DNA of 64,000 bases, taken from NCBI GenBank assembly GCA_011037195.1, contig JAAEAF010000231.1:62001-126000 (forward strand), read 5' to 3'. A program made the translations under genes and the position numbers. The stretch's first letter is position 1; each line of letters opens with the position of its first letter. Below the pieces are notes generated by a model that was given only the letters and a program-made list of their open reading frames with translations, did not search any database and was not told the origin of the DNA. Below are positions 12,101-23,029 of the stretch, one piece after another. Source of the stretch: Triatoma infestans (taxonomy: Eukaryota; Arthropoda; Insecta; Hemiptera; Reduviidae).

Positions 12101-12752
12101 CAATCTTGATCCAGTCGTCGGAAAGTTTACAGGTTTTGCATTTTGCTTTAATAGATAAATATCAATGTGTGTGTAAATAAAGTAAATATAAAAAAATAAG
12201 GATAATTCTCACCAAAATATAATCAGTATATTTCTTGATTATAGATTAAAGAAGTGGTTCTAGGTTTTTCTAGATTTTAAATTCTAAAATAAATAAATAA
12301 ATAAGAAATAATAATAATAATAAAATAATTCTATAAATTAAAAAATTCTAGTATTTTCCCCTTTCCATTACATATTCCTTTTTGTTCAGAAAGTCTGACA
12401 AATTTTAATGTTTAAAGGTCTGAGTGGAGTGGAGGCAGAACAGCGTCACCGTTTGGGTTTACTTAGAACTGAAGATTTACTTCGTAATGGTGTATCCGGT
12501 CATGGACCTCCTTGTCATTCTGCTAAAGGTTTGGTTGATTTGATGCTTGATTTTGTTACTCGGCTGACCTCAGCCAAACGTCGCCTTTTAGAAGATGAAG
12601 AACTTTATAGAAGCGGTGGTCAGACACAGCAAAGAGCCAAAAGAAAGCAGATGTGTGGCAAACTGGCTGCAGTACCAGGAAAATTGGATCATGCTTCGGT
12701 GGTTGCTTACACTGTTCATGGAAGTATTGCACAAGAACAACAACATGCATAA
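9042..12752 (+). CDS. PP2C-like domain protein (Drosophila CG9801 type), six exons
   Basis: A divergent PPM/PP2C-fold protein of 491 residues. Exons: 9042-9166, 9244-9458, 9624-10033, 11608-11809, 11944-12132, 12418-12752. All junctions are GT..AG and every phase agrees (2,1,0,1,1). The start MPGFRQKVAGFIRQLS is my choice because it gives a good N-terminus and the donor phase required by exon 2. PP2C motifs are in order: LCLADGVNWG (Asp 213, the DGHGG-motif position), ACNVGDSLAYVYS (Asp 300), VFITSDGVSDNL (Asp 366) and LDHASVVAYTV (Asp 471, usual DN changed to DH). The metal-binding aspartates are thus largely kept, but the second glycines of DGHGG are missing, so phosphatase activity is uncertain. 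Residues 42-113 are hydrophilic and probably unstructured. The 1.6-kb third intron holds a hammerhead-family repeat. Assignment to the CG9801 family rests on recognition of the PP2C segment; its cellular role is not evident. Confidence 0.85.
10497..10684 (-). repeat. Hammerhead-family fold-back repeat, copy 1
   Basis: This stretch matches the element at 22850-23102. The left arm (GAGATATTTTCCATGATAGCC) and the centre (AACAGTGTGATAACATAGACTTG) are kept. The right arm is cut down to GCAGGCTATCACAATG near 10668. The repeat lies in the third intron of the PP2C-like gene, on the antisense strand with respect to the ribozyme motif. Confidence 0.65.
10560..10595 (-). ncRNA. Decayed hammerhead ribozyme motif
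   Basis: On the minus strand the core CTGATGA is intact (10594 down to 10588). It is followed by a perfect stem II, GGGC-AAAT-GCCC. The next conserved block is damaged: the expected GAAACCGGTC reads AAAAACCCATC. Catalytic cleavage is therefore unlikely for this copy, but it preserves the stem II pairing. Confidence 0.5.
10780..10835. repeat. Family B terminal fragment
   Basis: TTTGACACGATTATATTAG and AATAAGAGAATGTAAAAAT match the right end of the family B copy at 32410-32460. Similar ends occur at 41865-41895. It is a short fragment without coding potential. Confidence 0.5.
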
Positions 12753-13213
12753 GTTTTGCAAGCCGAGAAATTGTCATTCTATATAGCGCAACTCTGCCAT
12801 TCTTTCATGTATTGCTCCACAATTTTTATTATAATGCCTGATGCTGTTTCTTTGTCAGAGTGTGAAAGTTTAAGACATTTTATAGAAAGACCTGAGAAAA
12901 TGTGAAGCCGATATTTTTAGTATGAAGACAAATTATTAAAAAAATCTATAGTTGCAGCCGATGATCCCCCGTATTAATATGGTAAATCCTTGAATTTAAA
13001 AAGAATGCTGTGAGGGCAATACTTTACAGTTTTATGCTATTCCGAGACTCGATTCGAATTTTATCATCTATTTTGTAGATAAATAATAAGATACCTAAGA
13101 AGGCATTGCTACAATAAGAATCTCAACGTAATTAATTTATTTAACTTTCTTGATAAGATGCCTGTTTCAAGGTAGTATTTCATATCACAAATTGGTTTTT
13201 TAACTCTATTTAA

Positions 13214-13219
13214 AATAAA
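13214..13219 (+). promoter_or_regulatory. Candidate poly(A) signal of the PP2C-like gene
   Basis: AATAAA about 460 bases after the stop codon; a second hexamer lies at 13429-13434. The region is AT-rich, so either could be chance. Confidence 0.3.
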
Positions 13220-13560
13220 AAAATAATAATTATCAATATTAAATAACTATTTTCAGTGCCAGTAATGATTATTTTAAAAAAAGGACCTGATCGAGTTTGA
13301 TGTAAAAAAAAAAGGAGTAATTTTTATTTTTTAGTAATAGGAGAAAAATTCGTAATTCTTTAGAAGTTTTAAAGATACCTTAGTACGATGAATTTACTTA
13401 TTAAAACCATTATCACTGGCTGAATTTCAATAAAAAGTTTATGCTAAAAAACGTAAAATAATTGTCTTTTGCACGTGCTAACGCAGTGGATTGTTGCTTT
13501 TATAGGAGATGTTAAAGATTTTAGCAAACGTTTATTGTTAACATTTACAAGAATCAGTAG

Positions 13561-13735
13561 ATTATTGTAGGGGATTATTGCACTGCGACCTGAAAGATCT
13601 ATTGTGCTCCCCGGAGCCTTCTCCAATGCACAGCCGGCCTCCAAGCAGTGTTCTCTAGCTACAGACATCACTGCCCATCACCGGTCAGTGAGTTGTAGAG
13701 GCTCCTAGGAAGAAAAAATCTAAGGGCAGCATAAA
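13561..13735 (-). repeat. tRNA-derived SINE, copy 2 (body only)
   Basis: Reverse-strand SINE body matching 40433-40610 and 51120-51305: a GATTATTGTAGGGGATTATT end, the block ACCTGAAAGATCTATTGTG, and the segment GTTGTAGAGGCTCCTAGGAA. The tRNA-like head is missing, because the match stops near TAAGGGCAGCATA. It lies in the 3' flank of the PP2C-like gene. Confidence 0.75.
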
Positions 13736-16240
13736 CCGATTTACTATTTACCATTAAGTAAAAAACACTTAAAAATCTCTTTTGCTTATTAAAAAAAATT
13801 ATAATAGAGAATTATAGATCTGTTATTTTTGTTTGAAGTATTTTTCTAATTTTTTAATTTAGAGCGAGTTCAAGGAAGTTATCCTATTACAGAAATTTAG
13901 GGCTCATTAAAGTGTTTATTTTTACATTTTATTTAGAGGCTTACCTCTAAAATGCTACACTAATTGATTTACAAATCTGACAATTGAATCTGTTTAAAAA
14001 TTCCTTGTTTGAAGTAATTTTGACAATAAAAACATGTCATGTATTTTTTCATGACCTCATATTTCTGCACCTAGGCTTTTAAAAGCGTCACTGCAGTTTT
14101 GCGAATAATTAAGAATATATATGTATAAGGTTTTGTTAACGCTTTCATACTACATCTCTCTGGTTTTTCCGCAATATGATTAGGTCTTATGACAGAAGCT
14201 ACATTCATGGTATTATATATTCTGGGGACGTATTTCAACATGGGTTATAGTGACAATATGTTGGTCGAAAATAACGAGTCCGTTGTATATTTTCTTGTAA
14301 CGCACGTTACAAAAAATGTTTATTTTTACGACGGACAAGGATAATTCTGTGAGGATATCAAGCTGTTCCTACCAGGGAACGTTAAAATTGCCCAAATGTG
14401 ACCGCAGCCTTTAAATATGTTTTTTAAATTTTTAATAAATTTTAAAACATGCATCTAAACATTTTATCTCATCTAGCTTATTTAGGGGTGAACAATTAGT
14501 AACCAGGCTAAATAAAAAAGTATTTCGATAAACTGACATATTTTAATTACTGTATTATGAAGAAGTAGAAAGAAAATATATCAAACACAGTTTCAGAAAA
14601 GAATAACCCTGTATGATCCAGTATTTCTAGATATTTATTTTCTTTTGAAACACTGCTTTACTTGACTCATTTATCATTTGATTTAGCAATTTATGTGCAT
14701 TCTGGTATAATATATTGCCACTGAATACTGAGGCATTCATTTAAAACAAATATATAATTTTAGCATAGTATGTACACCTACCTTATTAATTTAGGGCTCA
14801 ATATTTTGTAAAACTAACAATTTTCGCACAAAAGCTAAGTCAATTTATCACAGTGGCAATTGTCTTACAGTGTACATTGATTGGAGTTTTTACCTATTTT
14901 TTTTATTGCGATTGTAGGCTAAGTAGATTAAAAAAAAAACTACTTAGTGGTCTAATGCTGTAGCTCCTTTATATTTGCGCTTATAATGCGACTGAGCCGA
15001 AAAAGTCGTAAGTAGTAACTCAGTCTAAAATTTATTTAATACTATCTTGTAAAATATGTCTAGTATTTACTTAATAGAGATTGAATATATATATCAGTAA
15101 TATTAGTTCATAGAGAGTACCCATATCTCATTGAGGTGCCTTTTTTTGGTTTATCGATATACAAAATTTCAGTAATTATTGTAAACATTATTGTTGAAGC
15201 AAATCCTTAAGCTTTAGAAACATCATCAAAAAATAGATTTTGCAGAAGATCTCATATAATGTATTATTATTTATTGTAACTTGTTTCATATGCTTCAGGA
15301 ATATTTCATAATTCCTATATTAACCAGTGCCTAATTTAAAATTGAAACTAAAATGCCGTCTGTAATGTTAATTAAAATTCTATGAGAATGTATCACTAAA
15401 TTGGTGCTGGAATGTAAATTTGGAATATTGTATTTAAAAAGAAGAAAAAACATGAATTAATTTTTCTGCTTCACCAAGTATAACTTGGCATACTTTAGCA
15501 AGATGATCTCCAGAATTCTGTAGAACTTGTAAGTTGTAGAGATTTTATATTCTTTATTTATCAATTATTGTGCAATGTTGTGTTATAATATTAAATATTA
15601 AGGGCTAGAATAGAAATCCTGCCACTAAGCCAAAGTAAGCATCAAATATGGAAACGTTATGTATAAGAAATGTTTGTTAATAATTTTTTAAACTAAGATG
15701 ATTATGTAATGCTGTATTTTTTACTTTTTTTTTTTTATTAAGTTGAAATTTATATTCAATAACAGTTAAGGGGAAAGAAATGGTATTGTTTACTCTATAC
15801 CAGATTTTTTCCTTTTTGCTCATGCGGTGTTTATTACAGAGAATTTCGAAAATTATTTTAATATCTTAAGAAATAAAACCAATTACTTATTATGGTAGTA
15901 ACTACATCATCAGTATTATAAACTAAAGTTATTTATCGCTTTTATTTGACTAAACTCGCAATCTAAGTTCACTTCTTTTGTTAATTTTTATTGGCATTTT
16001 ATTTTTTAAAAAGATGTTTTTTATTCTTATTATCCTCCCCAAAAGGAGATAATGCCCATAACTAATAAATTCTTTTTTTTAATTTGCAATTAATGTTTTC
16101 TAAATAAAAAATAAGAATTTATTTCTAATATGCGCCATTTCTAGTTTATCTAGTTTCTTTATTTTTTTTTTTGATCCTCAAATATCCTGTTTTTATTCAA
16201 TTTTAGGAAGCTTAATATGTAAAGAACGTGAGTTGAGATA
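13736..16240. other. AT-rich non-coding DNA
   Basis: I see no gene or recognisable repeat. The stretch has many poly-A/T tracts and short random open frames only. Confidence 0.5.
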
Positions 16241-16574
16241 ATTGACACATATACCGGCTGCCCCGTTTTTAACAAGAGATTTTGGTTCCGGCATCAAAAC
16301 CTTTGATGCATTTACACGAGCAGGATTTTTGGTCAGTTATTGGATGCTAGAGCATTTAGTTGCCTGTGAACATCGGTCAGTGAGTCAGTTAACGGACAAA
16401 CACCGACATCGAAGTTTTATTGTACCGTGTAAACACCGCCATTTTCTCTGAGCTGGCCACGAGAAAGTGTCAGAGAAATGACTGTCGAGCATGTTATGTT
16501 TTGGTAGTTACTTCTCTGACAGTCTTGTTTGCCTTCACTTTACGTAACTTATGTTTTATTACTCTGAAGACAAA

Positions 16575-16738
16575 ATGGAAAATAATGCGGAAAAATGTCC
16601 TGAAAAAGGCCAAAGAAAAAGATGCTGGAAGACGTCGTCATGGATAAGCGATGAAATGCAAGTTTTAATTAGTAAGTTCGAGTTGAAATCATGCCTCTGG
16701 AACTCAGTTCTAGATCAATATAAAGACAAGTCCCAGCG
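16575..16738 (+). pseudogene. MADF-like exon fragment with a splice donor
   Basis: From ATG 16575 the frame reads MENNAEKC, a basic stretch (KGQRKRCWK), then SWISDEMQVLISKFELKSCL and WNSVLDQYKDKSQR. The pattern of tryptophan, then LI..., then CLWN..., then YK.+..R is that of the first half of a MADF (Myb/SANT-like) DNA-binding domain. A strong donor, GCG/GTAAGTG, follows at 16739, as if the domain continued in another exon. I could not find the second half in the following 7 kb. It may be the first exon of a gene whose other exons have been lost, or part of a Harbinger-type transposon, which often carries a MADF protein. Function is inferred from the motif only. Confidence 0.4.
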
Positions 16739-17139
16739 GTAAGTGTACTTAAATAATATAATATAATAATAATAACTGATATCTAAGTATAATAATTAAT
16801 GCCAATCAATAGATATTTCTAACGTGTTTACACTTATTTTTAAGGTTAGGGGAAGGAGTTAAAAATCAAATATCGATTTCAATGAAATAGTACAGTTTCA
16901 GTCGATTTTATATACTAAATTGGTTTGTTTGTTGTATGGAGTGTTGTCTTTAATTTTGTGTATATTGCCTTTCTTTGCCTGTTATGTGCGGTTAAAGTTA
17001 TGTTCTTTATCTTTTAAGGGATTTGTTTATTGTTTCAGATTGACCTTTTATGTAAGTCTTGAGCATATCATTGTCGAAACGTATGGTATAATCGAACCCG
17101 GCGGACTTCGAGTAAATTCTTTTGCTAAAAAAGCTCTGT

Positions 17140-17395
17140 ACTAGTATACTGTCACGCTTCGCAATACTGATTATAGAGTAGTTTCTGTTCTTTCCACTGA
17201 GATACTCTATTACTTGATTTATACTTAAAGTTCTAGTTATGAAGTACTTGACCCTATAGGGCGCAATATAGGACATACTGCAAGAAGTGAACTCCATCCT
17301 CCTCCTCATTTAGGTTACATAATGGACACAACTGTATTCTATTATGTATGTACCTTTTACAAATAAGATTTAGTTCACCTCTACACTTCATGATT
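17140..17395 (-). pseudogene. Relic of a LINE C-terminus
   Basis: The minus strand reads MKCRGELNLICKRYIHNRIQ, then LCPLCNLNEEEDGVHFL, then YRVKYFITRTLSINQVIEYL. The CPLCN...E...HFL pattern followed by a basic helix is typical of the C-terminal end of RTE-like non-LTR retrotransposon polyproteins. Only this tail is present. Confidence 0.5.
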
Positions 17396-17797
17396 GCACT
17401 AATGCAATTTTTTAATGACTGAATATTTTATAATACAAAAAAATGAAAGACCAATTTTATAAGGAATTAAATAGAAAAAATATATAAACAACAGAAATTA
17501 ATCATCTTTTTAAAAGAAACAGTTTAACAATTTAAATTAATAAATTTTTTAAAATTCTAAACGCTTGCTTTTCCATCAAACTAATGAATCAATTTTTAAA
17601 AGCAATTGACCAAAAAATCAATAAAAATGTTCGTTTGTTCTGCAGGTTTTATTTTGACATTATTATCGTCATCAAGTTGCTTTAGAATAATAAAAAAAAA
17701 AAATCATTAAAATACCATGTCTTTTGTTAATGCGCAATTTTGGTCGCTTAGGAAAATTCTTAGTCCACAAGTGGTAAGCTCGTTGACAACACTAGGT

Positions 17798-17905
17798 ATT
17801 ATTGATTGGCTTTCTTTCTATAATCTAGAGTTGTTGAACAAATTTTACTAAAAAAGAAATGAACTGACAGACTATTTTGAGCGTCAGACTGGCCGCCGCG
17901 GCCAG
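17798..17905 (+). repeat. Direct repeat, left copy
   Basis: The block contains TATTATTGATTGGCTTTCTT, TATAATCTAGAG, TTGTTGAACAAATT and CAGACTGGCCGCC. It recurs in the same orientation at 18453-18555, about 655 bases on. A piece of family B (17985-18180) lies between the copies. The spacing could reflect a composite or LTR-like element, but no coding sequence is present. Confidence 0.65.
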
Positions 17906-17984
17906 ACGTGGCAGTCGAGAATCACTACATTTGTTACAAATCCATCAGTGCGAGCGCATTAGCCGCGGCGGCCAGTACGATTTT

Positions 17985-18180
17985 ACTTTCTCTTACACCT
18001 AGTAAGAGGAAGTATTGCGATCGTGCCAGATTTTTGGAAATTGTGTTTTCACCGGAAATACATGTTTTTGGAACGCCTGAAAACAAAAAAAAAGGTTATG
18101 GTCTGTGTGCGTGTGTTTTTTAAAACAGAATATCTTAAACACTAAAGGTTTGCCAGAAGCTCAAACTTGATATTCCTGTT
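17985..18180 (-). repeat. Family B end fragment
   Basis: TTTCTCTTACACCTAGTAAG, GAGGAAGTATTGCGATCGTG and TTTTCACCGGAAATACATG match the reverse complement of the right end of the 31540-32460 copy. Related ends are at 8310-8450 and 43165-43260. Confidence 0.6.
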
Positions 18181-18452
18181 TATGCACAACCACCGCAATC
18201 ATACACAAAGATGTCAGGCAAAAATCCATTACCCAAAAAGTGCATTTTTGAAATGAACTAACTAATAATAATACATTTTATTAAAAAGAAAATATTACAT
18301 ACAAAAAAAAGTAAATTAGTATTACATATATCATGGCATGAAGCCGTCTGTCAGAGTTTGGTTATTAATGCATACATAAAAAGAACAGCAAAATTACAGA
18401 TAACAAAGAAAATTACTATTTTGTTTTATTATAATTATTAATTATGAAATTG

Positions 18453-18555
18453 TTGGTATTATTGATTGGCTTTATTTATATAATCTAGAGCTTGTTGAAC
18501 AAATTGTACAAAAACAGAAATGAACAGAATGACTATTTTGGCAGTCAGACTGGCC
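18453..18555 (+). repeat. Direct repeat, right copy
   Basis: Second copy of the block at 17798-17905, with TATTATTGATTGGCTTTATT and GACTGGCCGCCATACC. The two copies differ by scattered substitutions and small indels. Confidence 0.65.
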
Positions 18556-18640
18556 GCCATACCAGCCACTACCATCCATTGGTCGCGGCCGAATGCGCAC
18601 TTGCCCTAAGTGTTGTGTGAATCAAGGGAAAAGAGATAAG

Positions 18641-18805
18641 CTGGCTGGGATTAGTGGGCTGGACTCTCATGTGGAAGTCCGCCGATTCGAGTTCAGTGGT
18701 AGGCTTGGATTTTTTTTTTTCTTCCTAAGAACATTTGCAGCACACTGTCCGGGAAGATGGAATTAAGAATGATTCCGGAGTCAGTGATCACAAATGTTGA
18801 CGAGT
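18641..18805 (+). repeat. tRNA-derived SINE, copy 3
   Basis: GGGATTAGTGGGCTGGACTC gives a degraded A-box region, and CGATTCGAGTTC is a B box. They are followed by TTCTTCCTAAGAACATTTGC and a diverged body with TTCCGGAGTCAGTGATCAC. A T10 run interrupts the body. Same family as 7543-7700 and 51055-51305. Confidence 0.65.
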
Positions 18806-20258
18806 CCAAGCAAAAAAAAAGAAAAATTAAATTAAAAAGTTGTAATAATTCTTTAATAATTAAAATATCAGTGCTTTCTTAATAAGGGGCTTTCTTCCCA
18901 AAGGGGTTTCATGAGATCAGTGATGTTCAAATAAAGCTTGGACTCATGAATCGTTCTGGAGTGTCATCCTGTTCCTGCAGGCACATCACATATGACTTTG
19001 AAACATTCAACATAACAACTGCTTTTCCCCGCGATAAATTTCAATCTTCTCCCGCCCTAATGGGGGTTAATCACTGCATATTGTTGGGAAAATTTTGAAA
19101 GAAAGGGAAATTTCTTTATTAAATTTTTCTAAGAAGAGGCCGAAACACTTTCTTAATTAACAACCAACAATTCAAACAAAATTTCTTGTCTTCTCCAGGT
19201 GTATTAAAAAAAACAGACCAAGAAGACTGCAATATAGCAGCCTCACAACTGTATTGATGATAGTTTCCAGGTTCAGATGAACAGTATTCTAAGTCTTTAA
19301 AAATTGGTTTCCTCTTTTTTTGATTCGTCGCTGCAACCTTAAACATGCTTTTCTAAATAAACTATCTAAATGACTTCTGAAACCTGGAGATCTCAAAGAA
19401 GACCGATTTTTGTATCTTCAGCCGGACCCCAGTCAGGATTCCTAGAGTTTTTACGCTAACTACACTAGCTTTTTGGCAACTTATATACCTGTTCAGCTCG
19501 AAGCACAGCTCTTGATATTTCCTAATTAACAGGTGAGTACGTTTTTAAATTCATACGGTAATTCTATATAATCTGTGGAAGTCCTGTTTGTGGAAGAACT
19601 TTCAAATACTACTGCATTTTCTGTATTTATAAAATAACAATATAAATAAATAAAAAAAATAACTTTTTTAAAATACATTATAGTAACCTACATGGAGACG
19701 GATAATCCAGGAGACCAAGGGTCACCCAGACCTGTAACGCAGGGGAGTAAGTAAGTAACCTACATACCTCAATATTTACATTACCTACCTACATACATTA
19801 TAATTACATTACCTTAATAACCAAATCAAGAATCTTTTTCGCATGTGATTTCATGGTACTAAACAGATTTGACATCTGTATATATAAAAATTCAGCATCT
19901 GTATGTTTGTGGCCGCAAAACTCGAAAAGTAGTCGATGGATTGACTTGAAATTTTTACACAACGTTGCATTTCTATATAAGAGTGTTTATATATACTTTT
20001 TACTCGGAAGTCCTCACGGAAACAGGAAATTCCGAGCGTTCTGCGAGGTTGGCAGAAAGACTGACCCAGACGCGTTGCGATGGTGGCGCGCTCTCTGAAC
20101 CTCTTTCCTCAACTACTTATATGTACCTCTCACTGCCACAAGTCGCGCGCAGTTTGCCGCACTGACAGAGTGAGTGATGGTGTTGTTTAATATTATTATA
20201 ATAATAATAATACTTTTTATTATGTCATTATTACCTTTATTTTTTGTTTATTGCATAA

Positions 20259-22544
20259 ATGGGAGCACACATAACAGCGTTTTTTCAATTATGTCAAACA
20301 GATGATTTTGCAAGAACTTTGATTTATGCAGACATTCCGACTTATTACACTTGGAACGCAACACGAAAGAATTTCGAAAGAAGGAAGAGAGGCAAAGCAG
20401 TAGTTGTACAACCTGGAATATTTTCACCTAATACTTTAGGAAAAATTTACAATTTACATCCGAACCACGCAGAATGCTTTTATTTACGTTTGTTTCTGAT
20501 TACCGTTCGTGGTCCAACATCATTTATACACTTGCGAATGGTGGATGGAATAGTATATAATAGGTACCAGAGTGCGTATGAGGCACTTAATTTGCTGGAA
20601 AAAGACAATCGTTGGGAGAAGTCAGTTGAAGATTCATCGGCTACTTCTAATCCATTTCACATATGTACGCTGTTCGCAATTATTTTATCTATACGTTTCC
20701 CGTCACAACCACTACAATTGTGAGAAAAATACAAAGACTACATGGCCAGAGATATTCTGCACAAAATGCGTCAAGAAACACACAATCATGGCTTGGATTT
20801 CAAGAAGAATCGCTAATCTTCATTGAGGATCTTTGTCTTGCAATGTGTGGCAAGTAGTTGCCACAACTGGGAGTAAAGCACCGAATAGTCGATCAATGCA
20901 ACATTCGAGAGATGTTTTTACTCATTGCTCATTCCTCATTACATTTTACTATTATTCATTTTTACCCATTACTCAGAGAGCAATCATACACCAGAAATGA
21001 CTTACAAGAAAATATACACTTTCGTTCGTCCAAGAAAATACACTGAAACTCCTTCAAGAACAAAAGATAGCATTTGATACCATCATACAAGCTGTGGCCA
21101 ACCAATCCGGTGGATTGTACTTTTTGGACGCTCCAGGTGGAACTGGAAAAACGTTCTTAATTTCCTTCCTGGCTAAAATCCAATCAAACGGCCACATTGC
21201 GTTAGCACTTGCTTCTTCAGGTATTGCTGCTACGTTGATGGAAGGAGGAAGACAGCGCATTCAGCTCTTAAACTGTCACTAAACATACACTTCACAGAAA
21301 ACCCAGATGTAACATTTCTAAAACATCAGGAATGGAAAAGGTTCTTCGAGCGTGCAAAATCATTGTATAGGATGAGTGTACAATGGCTCACAAGAAATCA
21401 TTGGAACCATTAGACCATACATTGAAAGACTTGCGAAATAATCAGGTGGAGCATTGGTGTTACTATCCGGTGACTTCAGGCAAACGCTTCCAGTGATATC
21501 TCGCTCAACACCTGCTGATGAATTGCATGCCTGCTTGAAATATTCAACTCTTTGAAGCACAGTAAAAACAATTCATTTAACAACGAATATGAGATTCAAC
21601 TTCAAAACGATCGAACAGCTGCCACATTTTCAAGACAATTACTTCTGTATGTTACAGTCTGTAACGGCACTACACCTACAAATCAGAAACAGGAAAAATC
21701 ACCTTCCCATCAAATTTCTGCAACATTGTACATTCAAAAGAAGAATTTAGTATACAAGGTATTCCAAAGCATCGAAACAAATTATCAAAATCACGCATGG
21801 TTAAGTGGAAGAGCCATTCTAGTGGCTAAAAAGTCGACGTACTCGTTATGAACGACATAACAGGATACAGGATACATAACAATACAGCATGTCCCCCATT
21901 TAAACAGAGCATATAAAAGTATTTTATTCATTTTAAAAAGCACATCGTTGGTTTATTACAGAGTATCATAAGTGCAATTTTAAACAGAATCGCAGGTGAA
22001 ACAGTGACATACAAATCCATTGACTCCGTGATAGGCCAAAGTGAAGTGTGAATTTTCCAACGGAATTTCTTAATTCACTCGATGTTCCTGGATTACCGCC
22101 ACACATTCTAAATTTGAAAAATGAAGTGCCAGTTATATTACTCCGAAACATCAATCAGCCAAAGTTATGCAATGGTACACGATTAGTAGTTACAAAATTG
22201 ATGAATAATCTAATTGAAGCAACAATTCTAATTGGACCTCATAAAGTGAAGACGTACTACTTCTACGAATACCACTCATTCCCACAGATATGGCGTTCGA
22301 GTTCAAACGACTTCAATTTCCAATACGCCTTGCGTTCGCTATGACTATCAATAATGCGCAAGGACAATCTTTCGGTTTGAATTTAGAAAACGAATGCTTC
22401 TCTAATGGGCAATTATATGTCGCATGCTCCAGAGTCGGTAAACCATCTGATCTTTATGTTTATGCAGAAAACGGACAAACAAAAAATGTAGTTCATTCTC
22501 AATATAAAAAGACAGCTTTACAATATAAAAAGACTTTCAGTTAA
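20259..22544 (+). pseudogene. Helitron helicase (Pif1-like) pseudogene
   Basis: Fragments of the Helitron-encoded protein appear in order. The region before the helicase carries HITAFFQLCQTDDFARTLIY, YYTWN and HPNHAECFYLRL, then RGPTSFIHLR. The Walker A segment FLDAPGGTGKTFLISF is at 21120-21167. A degraded Walker B and SGDFRQTLPV region follows at about 21360-21500. Then come [44 protein letters not shown], and the C-terminal helicase motifs [16 protein letters not shown] and LYVACSRVGKPSDLYVY. The N-terminal Rep/HUH domain is absent. Several stops and frameshifts (for example around 20720-21090 and 21280-21560) make it non-functional. A repeat at about 21870-21983 splits the frame between NDI and ILNRIAG. 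Confidence 0.8.
21870..21983 (+). repeat. Short element inserted in the Helitron helicase
   Basis: GTCCCCCATTTAAACAGAGC through GAGTATCATAAGTGCAATTT interrupts the helicase coding sequence. The same roughly 104 bases occur in inverted orientation at 23236-23340 with only a few differences. It is therefore a separate mobile or repeat family. The insert starts close to a duplicated ACAGGATAC at 21858-21875. Confidence 0.7.
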
Positions 22545-22717
22545 AATATTTTTTCTTTCTTTCCTTTCAGTTCACAGCAACGCAAATTAGGGCATTAAAT
22601 TGAATGATGTGTTTTCTTGCTGAATCTATGTTAACTATAATAATTCTGTTAAATACTTATATTTACTTCCTTAATAATTAAAATCAGACTGAACCACAGC
22701 GAAGCTAGCCGGGGAAG

Positions 22718-22722
22718 CTAGT
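22718..22722 (+). other. Helitron 3' terminus CTAGT
   Basis: CTAGT preceded by a GC-rich patch (GCGAAGCTAGCCGGGGAAG) and followed by T. It defines the 3' boundary of the Helitron. Confidence 0.7.
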
Positions 22723-22897
22723 TTCTTATATATTACAATGATCGTTAAAAGTACTATTCTTGAAGAAAGTCACACTGTAATAGTCCTATTTATTTGACAT
22801 AAAAAGTAAGTATGTTTGATATTATGGAACAGTACTAACTTGACTTATTTTAAGATATCAGAGATATTTTCTGTGATAGCCTGCTTCTGTTGTAATC

Positions 22898-22932
22898 ATC
22901 GACCGGTTTCAGGCGTTCGCCCATCTTCAGCA
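22898..22932 (-). ncRNA. Hammerhead ribozyme motif, minus strand, left arm
   Basis: Minus strand: CTGAAGA, stem II GGGC-GAAC-GCCT (one G-U pair), then GAAACCGGTC with predicted cleavage after the last C (22901). All core bases of a hammerhead are present. Stem I next to the core begins with a G-G mismatch and then pairs TA/TA. Stem III is only the palindrome ACCGGT, so activity would need dimerisation. Confidence 0.6.
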
Positions 22933-22991
22933 TGAGTTTGTCAAACAGCGTGATAACAGACTTGCACAGAGCAAATTCAGTTTACACACCC

Positions 22992-23029
22992 AATCCTGAA
23001 GATGGGCGAACGCCCGAAACCGGTCGATG
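22992..23029 (+). ncRNA. Hammerhead ribozyme motif, plus strand, right arm
   Basis: CTGAAGA at 22996-23002, stem II GGGC-GAAC-GCCC at 23004-23015, GAAA at 23016-23019, and CCGGTC with predicted cleavage after 23025. ATC at 22993-22995 pairs with GAT at 23026-23028 to start stem I. These are all the invariant positions of a type I hammerhead ribozyme. Stem III is the self-complementary ACCGGT, known in minimal animal hammerheads that cleave as dimers. Cleavage itself is inferred, not shown. Confidence 0.65.

Larger units (their letters stand above)
19875..22722 (+). mobile_element. Decayed Helitron, about 2.85 kb, both ends visible
   Basis: The 5' end reads TCTGTATATATAAAAATTC followed by TGTATGTTTGTGGC, the usual start of animal Helitrons, and it is preceded by A. 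The 3' end reads CCACAGCGAAGC, then CCGGGGAAGCTAGT at 22722, followed by T. This fits the Helitron rule of a 5' TC, a short GC-rich hairpin before CTAGT, and insertion between A and T. The hairpin is imperfect, since the second arm is mutated. Inside is a broken helicase reading frame without the replication-initiator (Rep) part. A 110-base repeat has inserted into the helicase sequence. Confidence 0.8.
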
